This document shows, piece by piece, positions 1 to 8,417 of a stretch of DNA of 64,000 nt (positions are counted from its first letter, which is position 1; each line of letters opens with the position of its first letter). Source of the DNA: SZAS-103 sp964449135. Its GTDB lineage: Bacteria; Pseudomonadota; Gammaproteobacteria; Xanthomonadales; Xanthomonadaceae. Made by a program: the position numbers and the translations under genes. The notes beneath the pieces were generated by a model. The model ran no database searches, had not been told where the DNA came from, and was given only the letters and a program-made list of their open reading frames with translations. The stretch covers positions 1 to 64,000 of the forward strand of contig CAYUXZ010000002.1 in assembly GCA_964449135.1 (NCBI GenBank), in the 5' to 3' direction.

Positions 1-594
1 GCCGCGTTCTTCGATCCCTACGGCAACGCCGCGCACTGCGCGCTGGAGTTCGACGTGGTCGGCGAGGACGTGCTGATCACCGGCGCGGGTCCGATCGGCA
101 TCATCGCCGCGGGCATCTGCAAGTGGATCGGCGCGCGCAACGTCGTGGTCACCGACGTCAACGACTACCGCCTCAAGCTCGCCGCCGAGATGGGCGCCAC
201 GCGCGTGGTCAACGTGTCCAAGCAGTCGCTGAAGGACACGATGTCCGAGCTGCACATGGAAGGCTTCGACGTCGCGCTCGAGATGAGCGGCAATCCGTCG
301 GCATTCAACGACATGCTCGACGCGATGTACCACGGCGGCAAGGTCGCACTGCTCGGTCTGCTGCCGAACGGCGCGGGCATCAACTGGGACAAGGTGATTT
401 TCAAGGGGCTCGTATTGCACGGGATTTACGGGCGGCGCATGTACGAGACCTGGTACAAGATGACCCAGCTCGTGCAGAACGGATTCCCGCTGCAGAAAGT
501 GCTCACCCACCAGGTCCACATTGATGACTTCCAGCGCGGCTTCGACCTGATGGCCTCGGGCAACTGCGGCAAGGTCGTGTGTTCGTGGAATTGA
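1..594 (+). CDS. tdh: L-threonine 3-dehydrogenase, 3' part (5' end outside window)
   Basis: NAD-dependent oxidation of L-threonine to 2-amino-3-ketobutyrate, the first step of threonine breakdown to glycine and acetyl-CoA, in the cytosol. The frame is open from base 1, so the gene starts upstream; 197 C-terminal residues are visible. They include the Rossmann glycine motif GAGPIG (visible residues 28-33), the following VTDVN segment that binds the NAD ribose in this medium-chain dehydrogenase family, and the family-typical KVIFKG, GIYGR and ETWYKM stretches. The N-terminal zinc-ligand domain is not in the window. kbl, the next enzyme of the pathway, lies 350 bp downstream, which supports the assignment. 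A GTG at 55 is internal and not the start. Confidence 0.97.
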   Translation, partial: AAFFDPYGNAAHCALEFDVVGEDVLITGAGPIGIIAAGICKWIGARNVVVTDVNDYRLKLAAEMGATRVVNVSKQSLKDTMSELHMEGFDVALEMSGNPSAFNDMLDAMYHGGKVALLGLLPNGAGINWDKVIFKGLVLHGIYGRRMYETWYKMTQLVQNGFPLQKVLTHQVHIDDFQRGFDLMASGNCGKVVCSWN

Positions 595-618
595 ACCTCC
601 GGATCCCGTGAGCCTCGC

Positions 619-918
619 ATGAGCAACGACATCGAAATCGCGGAGTTCCCGTATCAAGACGGCAGCGTGAAGTTCCGTTTCGCACGATACCTTTCCGACG
701 ACTGTAGCCACTGGATACGCCACGGACTGTTCCAGGCGTTCTATGAGAACGGCCAGATCGCTTCCGAGGGGCAGTTCGACCAGAACAAGGAATCGGGGCT
801 CTGGCGCAATTTCCACGAGAACGGCCAGATTGCCGCCGAAGGCCACTACCAGAACGGCAAGAAAGTCGGGGAGTGGCGCTACTGGGATGCAGCAGGCGCC
901 GCCACATCTGGCCAATAA
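619..918 (+). CDS. MORN-like repeat protein (YwqK-type)
   Basis: A 99-residue protein carrying two copies of a roughly 23-residue repeat built around F-x-ENGQIA-x-EG (about residues 40-60 and 63-84), then a GKKVGEWRYW segment. This is the MORN-variant repeat of YwqK-type proteins. No catalytic residues, signal peptide or membrane segment are seen, so it is probably a small soluble scaffold or binding protein. It begins 24 bp after tdh and ends 25 bp before kbl, so it sits inside the threonine-degradation operon. The ATG at 619 has only a weak ribosome site. Function unknown; any role in threonine metabolism is suggested by position only. Confidence 0.8.
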   Translation: MSNDIEIAEFPYQDGSVKFRFARYLSDDCSHWIRHGLFQAFYENGQIASEGQFDQNKESGLWRNFHENGQIAAEGHYQNGKKVGEWRYWDAAGAATSGQ

Positions 919-943
919 CGAATCGCCAATCGGACGAACACGC

Positions 944-2137
944 ATGTCGCTCACCCAACGCTACGCCGACGAAATCGAATCCATCCGCGCGCAGGGCCTG
1001 TTCAAGTCCGAGCGAGTGATCGCCTCGCCGCAGTCGGCCGAGATCGAGATGGCCGATGGCCGCAAGGTACTGAACTTCTGCGCGAACAACTACCTCGGCC
1101 TGGCAGACCATCCGGACATCATCGCGGCGGCGAAGGCCGCGCTCGACAGCCACGGCTTCGGCATGGCCTCGGTACGCTTCATCTGCGGCACCCAGAATTT
1201 GCACAAGCAGCTCGAGAAGACGATCGCGAATTTCTTCGGCAAGGAGGACGCGATCCTCTACGCCGCCTGCTTCGACGCGAACGGCGGTCTGTTCGAGCCG
1301 CTGCTCGGCGAGGAGGACGCGGTGATCTCCGACGCGCTTAACCACGCCTCGATCATCGACGGCGTGCGCCTGTGCAAGGCCAAGCGCTTCCGCTACGCGA
1401 ACTGCGACATGGCCGACCTCGAGGCGCAGCTCAAGGCCGCCGACGAGGCCGGCGCGCGCACCAAGCTGATCTCCACCGACGGCGTGTTCTCGATGGACGG
1501 CTTCATCGCGCCGCTGGACCAGATCACCGCGCTCGCCGCGAAGCACGGCGCGCTCGTGCATATCGACGAATGCCACGCGACCGGCTTCCTCGGCGCGACC
1601 GGCCGCGGTTCGGCCGAAGTCAAAGGGTGCCTCGACAAGATCGACATCGTCACCGGCACGCTCGGCAAGGCGATGGGCGGCGCGCTCGGCGGCTTCACCA
1701 CCGGCAAGCGCGAGGTGATCGAGATGCTGCGCCAGCGCTCGCGGCCCTACCTGTTCTCGAACTCGCTGCCGCCGCATGTGGTCGCGGCGGGGATCAAGGC
1801 GTTCGACATGCTCGCTTCCGCGGGCGACCTGCGCGAGACGCTCATTACGAACACGCGCTATTTCCGCGAGCGCATGACCTTGGCCGGTTTCGACGTGAAA
1901 CCGGGTTCGCATCCGATCAGCCCGGTGATGCTCTACGATGCGCCGCTCGCGCAGAAGTTCGCCGAGCGCCTGCTCGAGGAAGGCATCTACGCGATCGGCT
2001 TCTTCTTCCCGGTCGTCGCCAAGGGACAGGCGCGCATCCGCACCCAGATCAGCGCCGCGCACACGCGCGAACACCTCGACCGCTGCATTGACGCGTTCAC
2101 CCGCATCGGCCGCGAGCTCGGCGTCCTGAAGAACTGA
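944..2137 (+). CDS. kbl: Glycine C-acetyltransferase (2-amino-3-ketobutyrate CoA ligase)
   Basis: PLP enzyme that cleaves 2-amino-3-ketobutyrate with CoA to glycine and acetyl-CoA, completing the Tdh-Kbl threonine pathway. The 397-residue product matches the usual length (about 398). Visible fold-type I motifs are NFCANNYLGL near residue 44, the SVRFICGT segment near 76, HIDECHATG near 207, and TGTLGKAMGG, in which Lys242 is the expected Schiff-base lysine. The start is the ATG at 944, which gives the family N-terminus (MSLTQRYADEI); the frame stays open further upstream, but that extension overlaps the MORN-like gene and looks non-coding. It lies downstream of tdh in the same orientation and is probably co-transcribed. 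Confidence 0.97.
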   Translation: MSLTQRYADEIESIRAQGLFKSERVIASPQSAEIEMADGRKVLNFCANNYLGLADHPDIIAAAKAALDSHGFGMASVRFICGTQNLHKQLEKTIANFFGKEDAILYAACFDANGGLFEPLLGEEDAVISDALNHASIIDGVRLCKAKRFRYANCDMADLEAQLKAADEAGARTKLISTDGVFSMDGFIAPLDQITALAAKHGALVHIDECHATGFLGATGRGSAEVKGCLDKIDIVTGTLGKAMGGALGGFTTGKREVIEMLRQRSRPYLFSNSLPPHVVAAGIKAFDMLASAGDLRETLITNTRYFRERMTLAGFDVKPGSHPISPVMLYDAPLAQKFAERLLEEGIYAIGFFFPVVAKGQARIRTQISAAHTREHLDRCIDAFTRIGRELGVLKN

Positions 2138-2150
2138 GCGAGGGCGCGGC

Positions 2151-3455
2151 GTGGACGTACTCGCCGCACTGCAGCCGCTGCCGACCGCGAAGCTCGTCGT
2201 GGGCTTCAGCGGCGGGCTGGATTCCACCGTGCTGCTGCATGCTCTGGCTGCGTTGCCCGAAGCGCGTGCATGCGGCCTGCGTGCGATCCATATCCACCAC
2301 GGCCTGCACGCCAATGCGGACGAGTGGACCGCGCATTGCGAACGCGTCTGTACCGGGTTTGGCGTTCCCTTGCGAGTCATTCGCGTGCACGTCGATCGCG
2401 AAAGCGGTCACGGACCGGAAGGCGCGGCGCGCGCGGCGCGACTGGCGGCGTTTCGACAAGCGCTGGCAGACGAGGAAGTGCTCACCCTCGCCCATCATCG
2501 CGACGACCAGGCCGAGACCGTGCTGCTGCGGCTGCTGCGCGGCGCGGGCGGTGATGGGCTGGCGGGGATGCGCCGACGTTCGCGACTCGGAAGCCTGCAT
2601 CTGTGGCGGCCGCTGCTGGATCTGCCGCGCGCTGCGTTGCGCGATTACGCGGATGCGCATTCGCTGTCGTGGATCGACGATCCGTCCAACGCGGACGATC
2701 GCTACGACCGCAATTTCATCCGCGAGCGCGTTTTGCCCCTGATCGAGCAACGCTGGCAGCAGGCGAAACGGAATCTCGCGCGCAGCGCGGCGCTTCTGAC
2801 CGAACAGTCGCAGCTTCTGCGCGTTGCGACAGAGGCACGGCTCGATGCGCTGCAGGTTGCACCGAACGTACTGGACATCCCGGGCCTGCTCGCGCAGCCG
2901 CGAGCGCAGCGCGCGCGCGTCCTGCGCGCGTGGCTGCAACGCCTCCAGGGTCATCCGCCACCAGGGAGCGTTCTCGCGACGATCGAACAGGATCTGCTGC
3001 GCGCGCGTCACGACAGCGAAGCGCGGATCGACTGGGCGGATATCGCGCTGCATCGCTGGCGCGACCGTCTGTACGCATTGGTTCCATCCGGTCCGCTGCC
3101 GCCGACCTGGGAGGCCGTCTGGGATGGCAGGGTGCCGTTGCGACTGCCTGACGGCGCAACCCTCGAATTGACTGGCGCCGTCGGCTTCGATGCTCCCCTC
3201 AATGCGCATGCACGCCGTGGCGGCGAGCGCATCCGCCTGCCCGGTCGCGAACACAGTCATGCGCTCAAGCATGTGCTGCAGGAACGCGATATGCCGCCAT
3301 GGATTCGCGCACGGCTGCCGCTGTTGTTCGACGCCGACGGCGAGCTGCTTGCAGCAGGCGATGCCATCCTCGCGGCGAAGCTGGACGCCTGGATGAAGGT
3401 GCGCGGCGCGCATCTGCGCTGGAGCATCGCCGGTTCCGACGCCACGTCGGATTGA
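2151..3455 (+). CDS. tilS: tRNA(Ile)-lysidine synthetase
   Basis: Cytosolic ATP-dependent enzyme that converts C34 of the CAU-anticodon tRNA-Ile to lysidine, which switches both charging and decoding from Met to Ile; essential in most bacteria. The N-terminal PP-loop SGGLDS (residues 20-25) is the ATP pyrophosphatase signature, followed by HHGLH and HHRDDQAET, typical of TilS. A DDPSN-x4-DRNFIR segment ends the catalytic domain, and the C-terminal half matches the substrate-binding region in length (434 aa overall). The GTG start at 2151 is 13 nt after kbl, with GAGGG upstream. It is probably co-transcribed with kbl, xseB and ispA. Confidence 0.95.
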   Translation: MDVLAALQPLPTAKLVVGFSGGLDSTVLLHALAALPEARACGLRAIHIHHGLHANADEWTAHCERVCTGFGVPLRVIRVHVDRESGHGPEGAARAARLAAFRQALADEEVLTLAHHRDDQAETVLLRLLRGAGGDGLAGMRRRSRLGSLHLWRPLLDLPRAALRDYADAHSLSWIDDPSNADDRYDRNFIRERVLPLIEQRWQQAKRNLARSAALLTEQSQLLRVATEARLDALQVAPNVLDIPGLLAQPRAQRARVLRAWLQRLQGHPPPGSVLATIEQDLLRARHDSEARIDWADIALHRWRDRLYALVPSGPLPPTWEAVWDGRVPLRLPDGATLELTGAVGFDAPLNAHARRGGERIRLPGREHSHALKHVLQERDMPPWIRARLPLLFDADGELLAAGDAILAAKLDAWMKVRGAHLRWSIAGSDATSD

Positions 3456-3486
3456 CCGCCCGCGCCGTCGGCGACACACTGCGCGC

Positions 3487-3756
3487 ATGTCGAAGAAAAC
3501 CGCCCCGCCCGCGATCGAACCGGCGCCCTCGGTCGTCGCGAATTTCGAGCGCTCGCTCGACGAACTCGAGCAGCTCGTGCAGCGCATGGAAAAGGGCGAG
3601 ATGTCGCTGGACGAATCGCTAGGCGCCTACGAACGCGGCGTCGCGCTGTACCGGCAATGCCAGGGCGCGCTGGCGCAGGCCGAGCTGCGCGTGAAGCTGC
3701 TCAGCGATCTGGGCGATCCCGACCACGCCGAACCGTTCGCGCCGAGCGGCGACTGA
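3487..3756 (+). CDS. xseB: Exodeoxyribonuclease VII small subunit
   Basis: Small subunit of exonuclease VII, which together with XseA degrades single-stranded DNA in both directions. The 89-residue sequence has the family pattern NFERSLDELEQLVQRMEKGEMSLDESL followed by YERGVALYRQCQ, a two-helix coiled-coil protein. It stands 31 nt after tilS and 2 nt before ispA; xseB-ispA adjacency is widespread in Proteobacteria. xseA is not in the window. No strong ribosome-binding site precedes the ATG. Confidence 0.95.
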   Translation: MSKKTAPPAIEPAPSVVANFERSLDELEQLVQRMEKGEMSLDESLGAYERGVALYRQCQGALAQAELRVKLLSDLGDPDHAEPFAPSGD

Positions 3757-3758
3757 GC

Positions 3759-4679
3759 ATGGCGACTAGGGCCGCGCCGGCGAACGCGATCGCGAACCCG
3801 TCGCCGCACGCAGCCGTCTTCGTGCGACGTGCCGAGCGCGTGCAGGAAGCACTCGAACGCACCCTGCCCGCGGCCGACGCGATTCCGCAACGACTGCACG
3901 CGGCGATGCGCTACGCCGTGCTCGGCGACGGCAAGCGCATGCGCCCGCAGCTCGTGTACGCGGCGGGCACCGCCTGCGGCGCCGACGAAGCCGCGCTCGA
4001 TGTACCGGCCGTTGCGGTAGAACTCGTGCATGCGTATTCGCTGGCGCACGACGATCTGCCCGCGATGGACGACGACGACCTGCGCCGTGGCCGCGCAACC
4101 GTCCATGTCGCCTTCGACGAAGCGATCGCGATCCTCGCCGGCGACGCGCTCCAGGCGCTCGCATTCGACGTGCTCGCGAGTGCGCCCGGCGGCGACGCGC
4201 TGCGCGTCGCGTTGATCGCCACGCTAGCGACCGCGAGCGGTACCTCCGGCATGTGCGGCGGCCAGGCGCTGGACCTCGCCGCGACTGGCAGCGCGCAGAG
4301 CCTGCTCGAACTCGAACGCATGCACGCCCTCAAGACCGGCGCGCTGATCCGTGCGTCCGTACGCATGGGTGCGCTGTGCGCACACGCGGACGACGCGATG
4401 CTGCAGCGACTCGACAACTACGCCGGCGCGCTCGGCCTGGCCTTCCAGATCCGCGACGACATCCTGGACGTCGAAGGAAGCTCCGCTTCGCTGGGCAAGA
4501 CCGCCGGCAAGGACGCCGCGCAATTGAAATCCACCTACCCCGCCCTGCTCGGCCTCGAGGGCTCGCACAAGCTACTGGCGGAACTCGGCGAGACGATGCG
4601 CGAGGCGCTGGCGCCGATGGGATTGGCAGCTGCGGAATTGCTGGCGTTGGGTGAAATGGCTGTGTCACGCAATCGTTGA
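3759..4679 (+). CDS. ispA: Farnesyl diphosphate synthase (polyprenyl synthetase)
   Basis: Condenses DMAPP/GPP with IPP to farnesyl diphosphate, the precursor of undecaprenyl phosphate and quinone side chains. The 306-residue sequence has GDGKRMRP near residue 57 (IPP binding), the first aspartate-rich motif DDLPAMDDDDLRRG beginning at Asp98, and the second aspartate-rich motif RDDILD near 233, both needed for Mg-diphosphate binding. The ATG at 3759 lies 2 nt after the xseB stop; the frame extends upstream through xseB but without family similarity. Unlike in E. coli, dxs does not follow; the operon ends at a low-GC unknown gene. Confidence 0.95.
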   Translation: MATRAAPANAIANPSPHAAVFVRRAERVQEALERTLPAADAIPQRLHAAMRYAVLGDGKRMRPQLVYAAGTACGADEAALDVPAVAVELVHAYSLAHDDLPAMDDDDLRRGRATVHVAFDEAIAILAGDALQALAFDVLASAPGGDALRVALIATLATASGTSGMCGGQALDLAATGSAQSLLELERMHALKTGALIRASVRMGALCAHADDAMLQRLDNYAGALGLAFQIRDDILDVEGSSASLGKTAGKDAAQLKSTYPALLGLEGSHKLLAELGETMREALAPMGLAAAELLALGEMAVSRNR

Positions 4680-4760
4680 ACCCACGATGACCGCGCACAC
4701 GATGACAGCGCACGGCATGACTTATCGCTCCAAGTACGGATCTAATTGTAGTTAGACGCT

Positions 4761-5180
4761 ATGAACATTGAACGTGCAATAGAATATTCCAAGCGTGCTC
4801 TCGCAGTCGCAATACTCGCATTCATCACCATACTTCCCTGTTTTGTTGGCTTTTGGGTTCTCGTGGAAATCCTTCAAGACCCACTCAATGCCAGGCTCGT
4901 GCTTTTCCCGGTTTTGGCTGTTTGTTCCCTATCAGCATATTTCCTAATGGTTCTTATCTGGCGCGCAATAACGTGGTCCACTCCGCGGAAGGACGGCGGG
5001 TTGGTTCCTCCCGTTGTGATGTATCTTTTTCTTGCGTCATCTTTTTGCTTCTTTTCGTACGCTGCAATCATAGGTTTCACTACCGGCCACTACGTCAGCG
5101 GCGTCAAACTCGTTGCCGCTGCAATAGGCAGCGTGTCGCTTGCACTGATGATTCGCCAGAGATCGATTCGCAGCAAGTAA
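4761..5180 (+). CDS. Unknown multi-pass membrane protein
   Basis: A 139-residue protein not recognised as any family. Four hydrophobic segments are visible at about residues 14-36, 45-67, 86-107 and 112-130, separated by short polar loops, with a positively charged C-terminus, so a four-helix inner-membrane protein is likely. Base composition is clearly lower in G+C than the neighbours, with codons such as ATA, TTT and AAT that are rare elsewhere in this window. It is followed by a dispersed repeat block, which together suggests relatively recent acquisition. No partner gene is adjacent. Confidence 0.6.
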   Translation: MNIERAIEYSKRALAVAILAFITILPCFVGFWVLVEILQDPLNARLVLFPVLAVCSLSAYFLMVLIWRAITWSTPRKDGGLVPPVVMYLFLASSFCFFSYAAIIGFTTGHYVSGVKLVAAAIGSVSLALMIRQRSIRSK

Positions 5181-5382
5181 GATGGAATGAACTGCTGTTG
5201 CATCGCTCTTGATCTTCGCGCCGTAAAGCGAGCCGAGCACCACAGGAAAACGCGGGAGCAAGGTCCGAGTGTTTGAGGGCCATGGATGGCCCGAGTTGCG
5301 GACCGGCCCGTGTTTTCCGAGGAGCGCAGGGAACCGGAACGGTTTCATCGTTCCGGCGAGTGTCCGGCGCAATGGTCTTTGG

Positions 5383-5408
5383 CTACTTTCTGCCGAAACA
5401 GAAAGTAG
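5383..5408. repeat. Perfect 10-bp inverted repeat (CTACTTTCTG / CAGAAAGTAG)
   Basis: Left arm 5383-5392, six-base loop, right arm 5399-5408; the arms are exact reverse complements. There is no T-run, so it is a repeat-associated hairpin rather than an ordinary intrinsic terminator. Confidence 0.8.
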
Positions 5409-5473
5409 CTCGCGCGCGCAGCGCGTGAAAGCTTCGCTTCGGCTCGATGAGCCACCCTCATCCGCCTTCGGCA

Positions 5474-5497
5474 CCTTCTCCCGCCAGCGGGAGAAGG
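5474..5497. repeat. Perfect 11-bp inverted repeat (CCTTCTCCCGC / GCGGGAGAAGG)
   Basis: Arms 5474-5484 and 5487-5497 are exact reverse complements around a two-base centre. It lies just beyond the 3' end of the minus-strand DUF1501 gene and could stabilise or end that transcript, though no U-tract is visible. The motif is typical of short extragenic repeats in Xanthomonadales. Confidence 0.75.
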
Positions 5498-5506
5498 GAA
5501 TATCTA

Positions 5507-6811
5507 TCAAGCAGAAGCGACGCTTCGCGACGCACGCATCAGCCCACCCATCGGCCTCACCCCCGCACTCTCCGGAAACACACTCGCATCGAGCGCCCCC
5601 GCCGGCACGCGCAGATGCTCCGCGAGCACGCCCTTGAACAACGCGCGCATGTCCGTGGTCGCGTGCAGATCGCGCCCCTCGTTGAGATCCTGCGAGGAAA
5701 TGCCCGGCCACTGCCCGGCGATGCGCCCGCCCGCGATCGCGCCTCCGGCGAGGAAGGCGACGCCGCCGGTGCCGTGATCCGTGCCGCCGGTGCCGTTGAC
5801 CTTCGCGGTGCGTCCGAACTCGGTGACGATCACGACCGCCGCGCGATCCCAGGCCGAACCCATCGCCTCGTGGTAGTTTTTCAGGCCCGTGTCGAGCTGG
5901 CTGAGCTTGCGCTGCAGCGTCACGACCTCGGCCGCGTGCGTATCCCAACCGGTATCCTCGACGAAGGCGATCTGCGGGCCGTCGCCGCGCGACATGAACT
6001 TGCCTGCGGCCGCCATCATGTCCTGCAATCCTCCGCCCACATTGCGTCCGCGCTTGAGCGCGCCGAAGTCGGGGCGAGGTTCGTACTTAGCCTGTTCGGG
6101 TGCCTGCTGAAGCTGTTGCTGCGCCATCTGCGCGGGCTTGGCGAGCATTTCCATGTCGGCCATCGCGTCGTCGTGCGATTCGATGACGGCGCGCGAATAC
6201 GCTTCCGCGAGCTGCGGATCCTCGGCGTACAAGGTGTCGAGCCGCTGCAGCAGGCCCGGATTCACGCTCGCAGGCAGCGGCGGCGACCAGGTGCCGACTT
6301 TCGCCGAGCCGCGCATGATCAGCGGCATCGCGGTCGCCAACGCGAGCCCTTCCTCGCCGCGCAGGCTCGCGACGCAGCGGTTCATCCAGCCGTCCTGCGC
6401 GCCGCTCGGGCGCGAGCTGCCGTTCTCGACGCAGTCCTGCGCCTCGAAGTGCGAACGTCCCTGGTATGGCGGCGCGACCGCGACCACCGGCAGGAAGGCT
6501 TTCTGCTGGTACAACTGCGCGGCATACGCGAGCGAGGGATGCAGCGCGAAATCGCGATCCAGCGGAGTCGGTTTCGCGTTCGCCGCGTCACCCTGCCCCT
6601 GCGCGAACGGCAGCGAACCGCGCAGACCGCCCCAGGCGTTGTCGCCGATCGGCGGAAGCGCGTGCAGGCCGTCGAGTCCGCCGCGCAGCAGCACCACCAG
6701 CAACCGCGGCGCATTCGATGCGTTGCCAGCGGACCATGCCAGGCGCGGCCACAGGGTCAGCGTGACTGCACCAGCAGCCATGCCCTTCAGCAATTCGCGA
6801 CGGGTCGTCAT
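5507..6811 (-). CDS. DUF1501 family protein, Tat-exported
   Basis: A 434-residue protein with a twin-arginine signal (TRRELLKG at residues 3-10, then a hydrophobic stretch ending near Ala27), so it is exported folded to the periplasm. The mature part has family features: LLRGGLDGLHALPP early, a DTHAAE segment, and VIVTEFGRTAKVNGTGGTDHG near residues 330-350, which resembles the metal-site region of alkaline-phosphatase/sulfatase-fold proteins. No biochemical role is firmly established for this family. It lies 1 nt after the DUF1800 gene on the same strand; such pairs are very common, which implies a joint function. Confidence 0.88.
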   Translation of the reverse strand: MTTRRELLKGMAAGAVTLTLWPRLAWSAGNASNAPRLLVVLLRGGLDGLHALPPIGDNAWGGLRGSLPFAQGQGDAANAKPTPLDRDFALHPSLAYAAQLYQQKAFLPVVAVAPPYQGRSHFEAQDCVENGSSRPSGAQDGWMNRCVASLRGEEGLALATAMPLIMRGSAKVGTWSPPLPASVNPGLLQRLDTLYAEDPQLAEAYSRAVIESHDDAMADMEMLAKPAQMAQQQLQQAPEQAKYEPRPDFGALKRGRNVGGGLQDMMAAAGKFMSRGDGPQIAFVEDTGWDTHAAEVVTLQRKLSQLDTGLKNYHEAMGSAWDRAAVVIVTEFGRTAKVNGTGGTDHGTGGVAFLAGGAIAGGRIAGQWPGISSQDLNEGRDLHATTDMRALFKGVLAEHLRVPAGALDASVFPESAGVRPMGGLMRASRSVASA

Positions 6812-6812
6812 C

Positions 6813-8342
6813 TCACGCTCTCCACTGGAAGTCGGGGCTCGCGAGCAGAATGCTCAATGCCTGCTTCGGCGAATCGGCACGCGCGATTGCCTGCGCGGTC
6901 GCGTGGTGCAGGCGCGGACCGATCGCATCGCGCGCGAGCTGCGTCGCATCGATCGATGCCGGCGCGCGGTTGGCCAATTCCTCTGCGGCCTGGATGCGCT
7001 TCCACAGCGCATCCGGTCCGATCCACGCATCGGCGGTGTCGGCGAATCCAGCGGGCGAGCGCGGCGTGAAATCAGCCTCGCCCATGCGCGCGAGCAGGCC
7101 GACGAGCTTGCGCACGTCGGGCACGTCCTCGGCGCCGAGCGCGCGCAACGCGGCGGTCACGAAATCGCGCGGCGTGCGGAATTTGCGCGCGTCCGGCGAC
7201 CAGGCCTCGTCACTGCCGAGCATGGCCAGGTACAGCGCGGAAAGATCGCCGCCGTGATCGAGATAACTCCGCGCCATCCGCTGCACCAGCGCCGGCGGCG
7301 GCTGGTCCTGCACGAAATGCCGCGCGAGCTTGAGCGCGAGGTGGTTCGCGGTCGACGGATGCATCGCGAGATCGGCGAGCACGCGGCGGCCCTGTTCCAT
7401 CCCGCCGTCGGCATAGCGCCTGCCGAGGATCGTGCGCGAGCCCGGCTCGTGCGCGTTCGCACGGAACACGAAGCCGGTCGTCGGCGATTCGTCGGTGTTG
7501 CCAGCATTCAAACCGCCGCCGAAGCGCCGCGCGAATCGTCCTTCCATTCGCTCGTCGCGCGGGCCGCGCAGGCTCCAGCCGGTGATCGCGCGCGCGAGTT
7601 CGGTGACGTCGGCCTGGGTGTAACCACCGTTCACGCCGAGCGTGTGCAGTTCGAGGATTTCGCGCGCGAGGTTCTCATTGAGCCCCAGCTTGCGCTTGGG
7701 TTGGTCGCCGCCGCCGCGGTTGTAACGCTGCGCGGCGCGCTCGCCGAAGCGCGAATCCGGGCCGATCGAGGCGACGTTGTCGAGGTAGCGCAGCATCGCC
7801 GGATGGGTTTCCACGCCGAGCAACAGATCCTGGAAACGCCCGAACGCGTGCGGGCGGATTACTTCGCGTTCCATCGGCGCCGCGTAGAGCAGCGACTGGC
7901 GCTTGTCCACCGACACCGCAAAGTGGTTGCTCCAGAACGCGACGATGCGCTCGCCGAAACCAACCGGTGCGTTCAACGCAAGATTCCAGCGCGCCTGTCC
8001 TTCCGCGAGCAGTTGCTCACCGAATTCCTTGCGGAAACCGTCGCCGGCCGCCTTGAGTTTTTCCTGCACCTGCGGATCGTCGGGTTTCGCCGCCGCCTCG
8101 TTGATCGCCTCGAACTCGCGCTTGCGCGCGCGGCGATCCTGCTGGTAGCGCGTCTCGGCTTCAAGATAGTCGGCGCTGCGGGTCAATCCGGCGAACGCGG
8201 CGTCGCTCGTCGCCGGCCGGTGGATTTCCTGTTCGAGCGCGCCGCGTGGATCGTGCAATTCGGCGATCGCGCCGGGTTTCGCGCCGAGTCCGAAACGGTT
8301 CAGGGCCGATGCCGCATCGGCACCGCGGTTGTTGCTGGACAT
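6813..8342 (-). CDS. DUF1800 family protein
   Basis: A 509-residue protein whose family hallmarks include LNRFGLGAKPG near the N-terminus, FWSNHFAVSVDKRQ, a NENLAREILELHTLGVNGGYTQ-type stretch and LARHFVQDQPPPALV. The gene is upstream of, and almost contiguous with, the DUF1501 gene (1 nt apart), forming the common DUF1800-DUF1501 pair. No signal peptide is obvious at the chosen ATG (8342); the frame extends 14 codons further upstream, but the ATG at 8342 follows a GGAG-like site. Function unknown; a link to surface or extracellular processes is only inferred from the exported partner. Confidence 0.88.
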   Translation of the reverse strand: MSSNNRGADAASALNRFGLGAKPGAIAELHDPRGALEQEIHRPATSDAAFAGLTRSADYLEAETRYQQDRRARKREFEAINEAAAKPDDPQVQEKLKAAGDGFRKEFGEQLLAEGQARWNLALNAPVGFGERIVAFWSNHFAVSVDKRQSLLYAAPMEREVIRPHAFGRFQDLLLGVETHPAMLRYLDNVASIGPDSRFGERAAQRYNRGGGDQPKRKLGLNENLAREILELHTLGVNGGYTQADVTELARAITGWSLRGPRDERMEGRFARRFGGGLNAGNTDESPTTGFVFRANAHEPGSRTILGRRYADGGMEQGRRVLADLAMHPSTANHLALKLARHFVQDQPPPALVQRMARSYLDHGGDLSALYLAMLGSDEAWSPDARKFRTPRDFVTAALRALGAEDVPDVRKLVGLLARMGEADFTPRSPAGFADTADAWIGPDALWKRIQAAEELANRAPASIDATQLARDAIGPRLHHATAQAIARADSPKQALSILLASPDFQWRA

Positions 8343-8417
8343 GGCGTCTCCGGCCGCGTTCGGGCGCATCGCCCGCACCGTCACAACGTGCCGGTGTTTT
8401 CCGCGTTGACAGCCGGA

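Larger units (their letters stand above)
5195..5500. repeat. Non-coding block resembling Xanthomonadales dispersed repeats
   Basis: The stretch 5181-5506 carries no convincing gene. It contains a GAGTTGCGGACCGGCC-type segment (about 5292-5310), GCGCAGGGAACC near 5324, then two perfect hairpins. The same kinds of blocks recur between genes in many Xanthomonadaceae genomes as short non-coding repeats; that is recalled knowledge, and no second copy is present in this window. It separates the low-GC membrane gene from the convergent DUF1501 gene. Confidence 0.55.
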
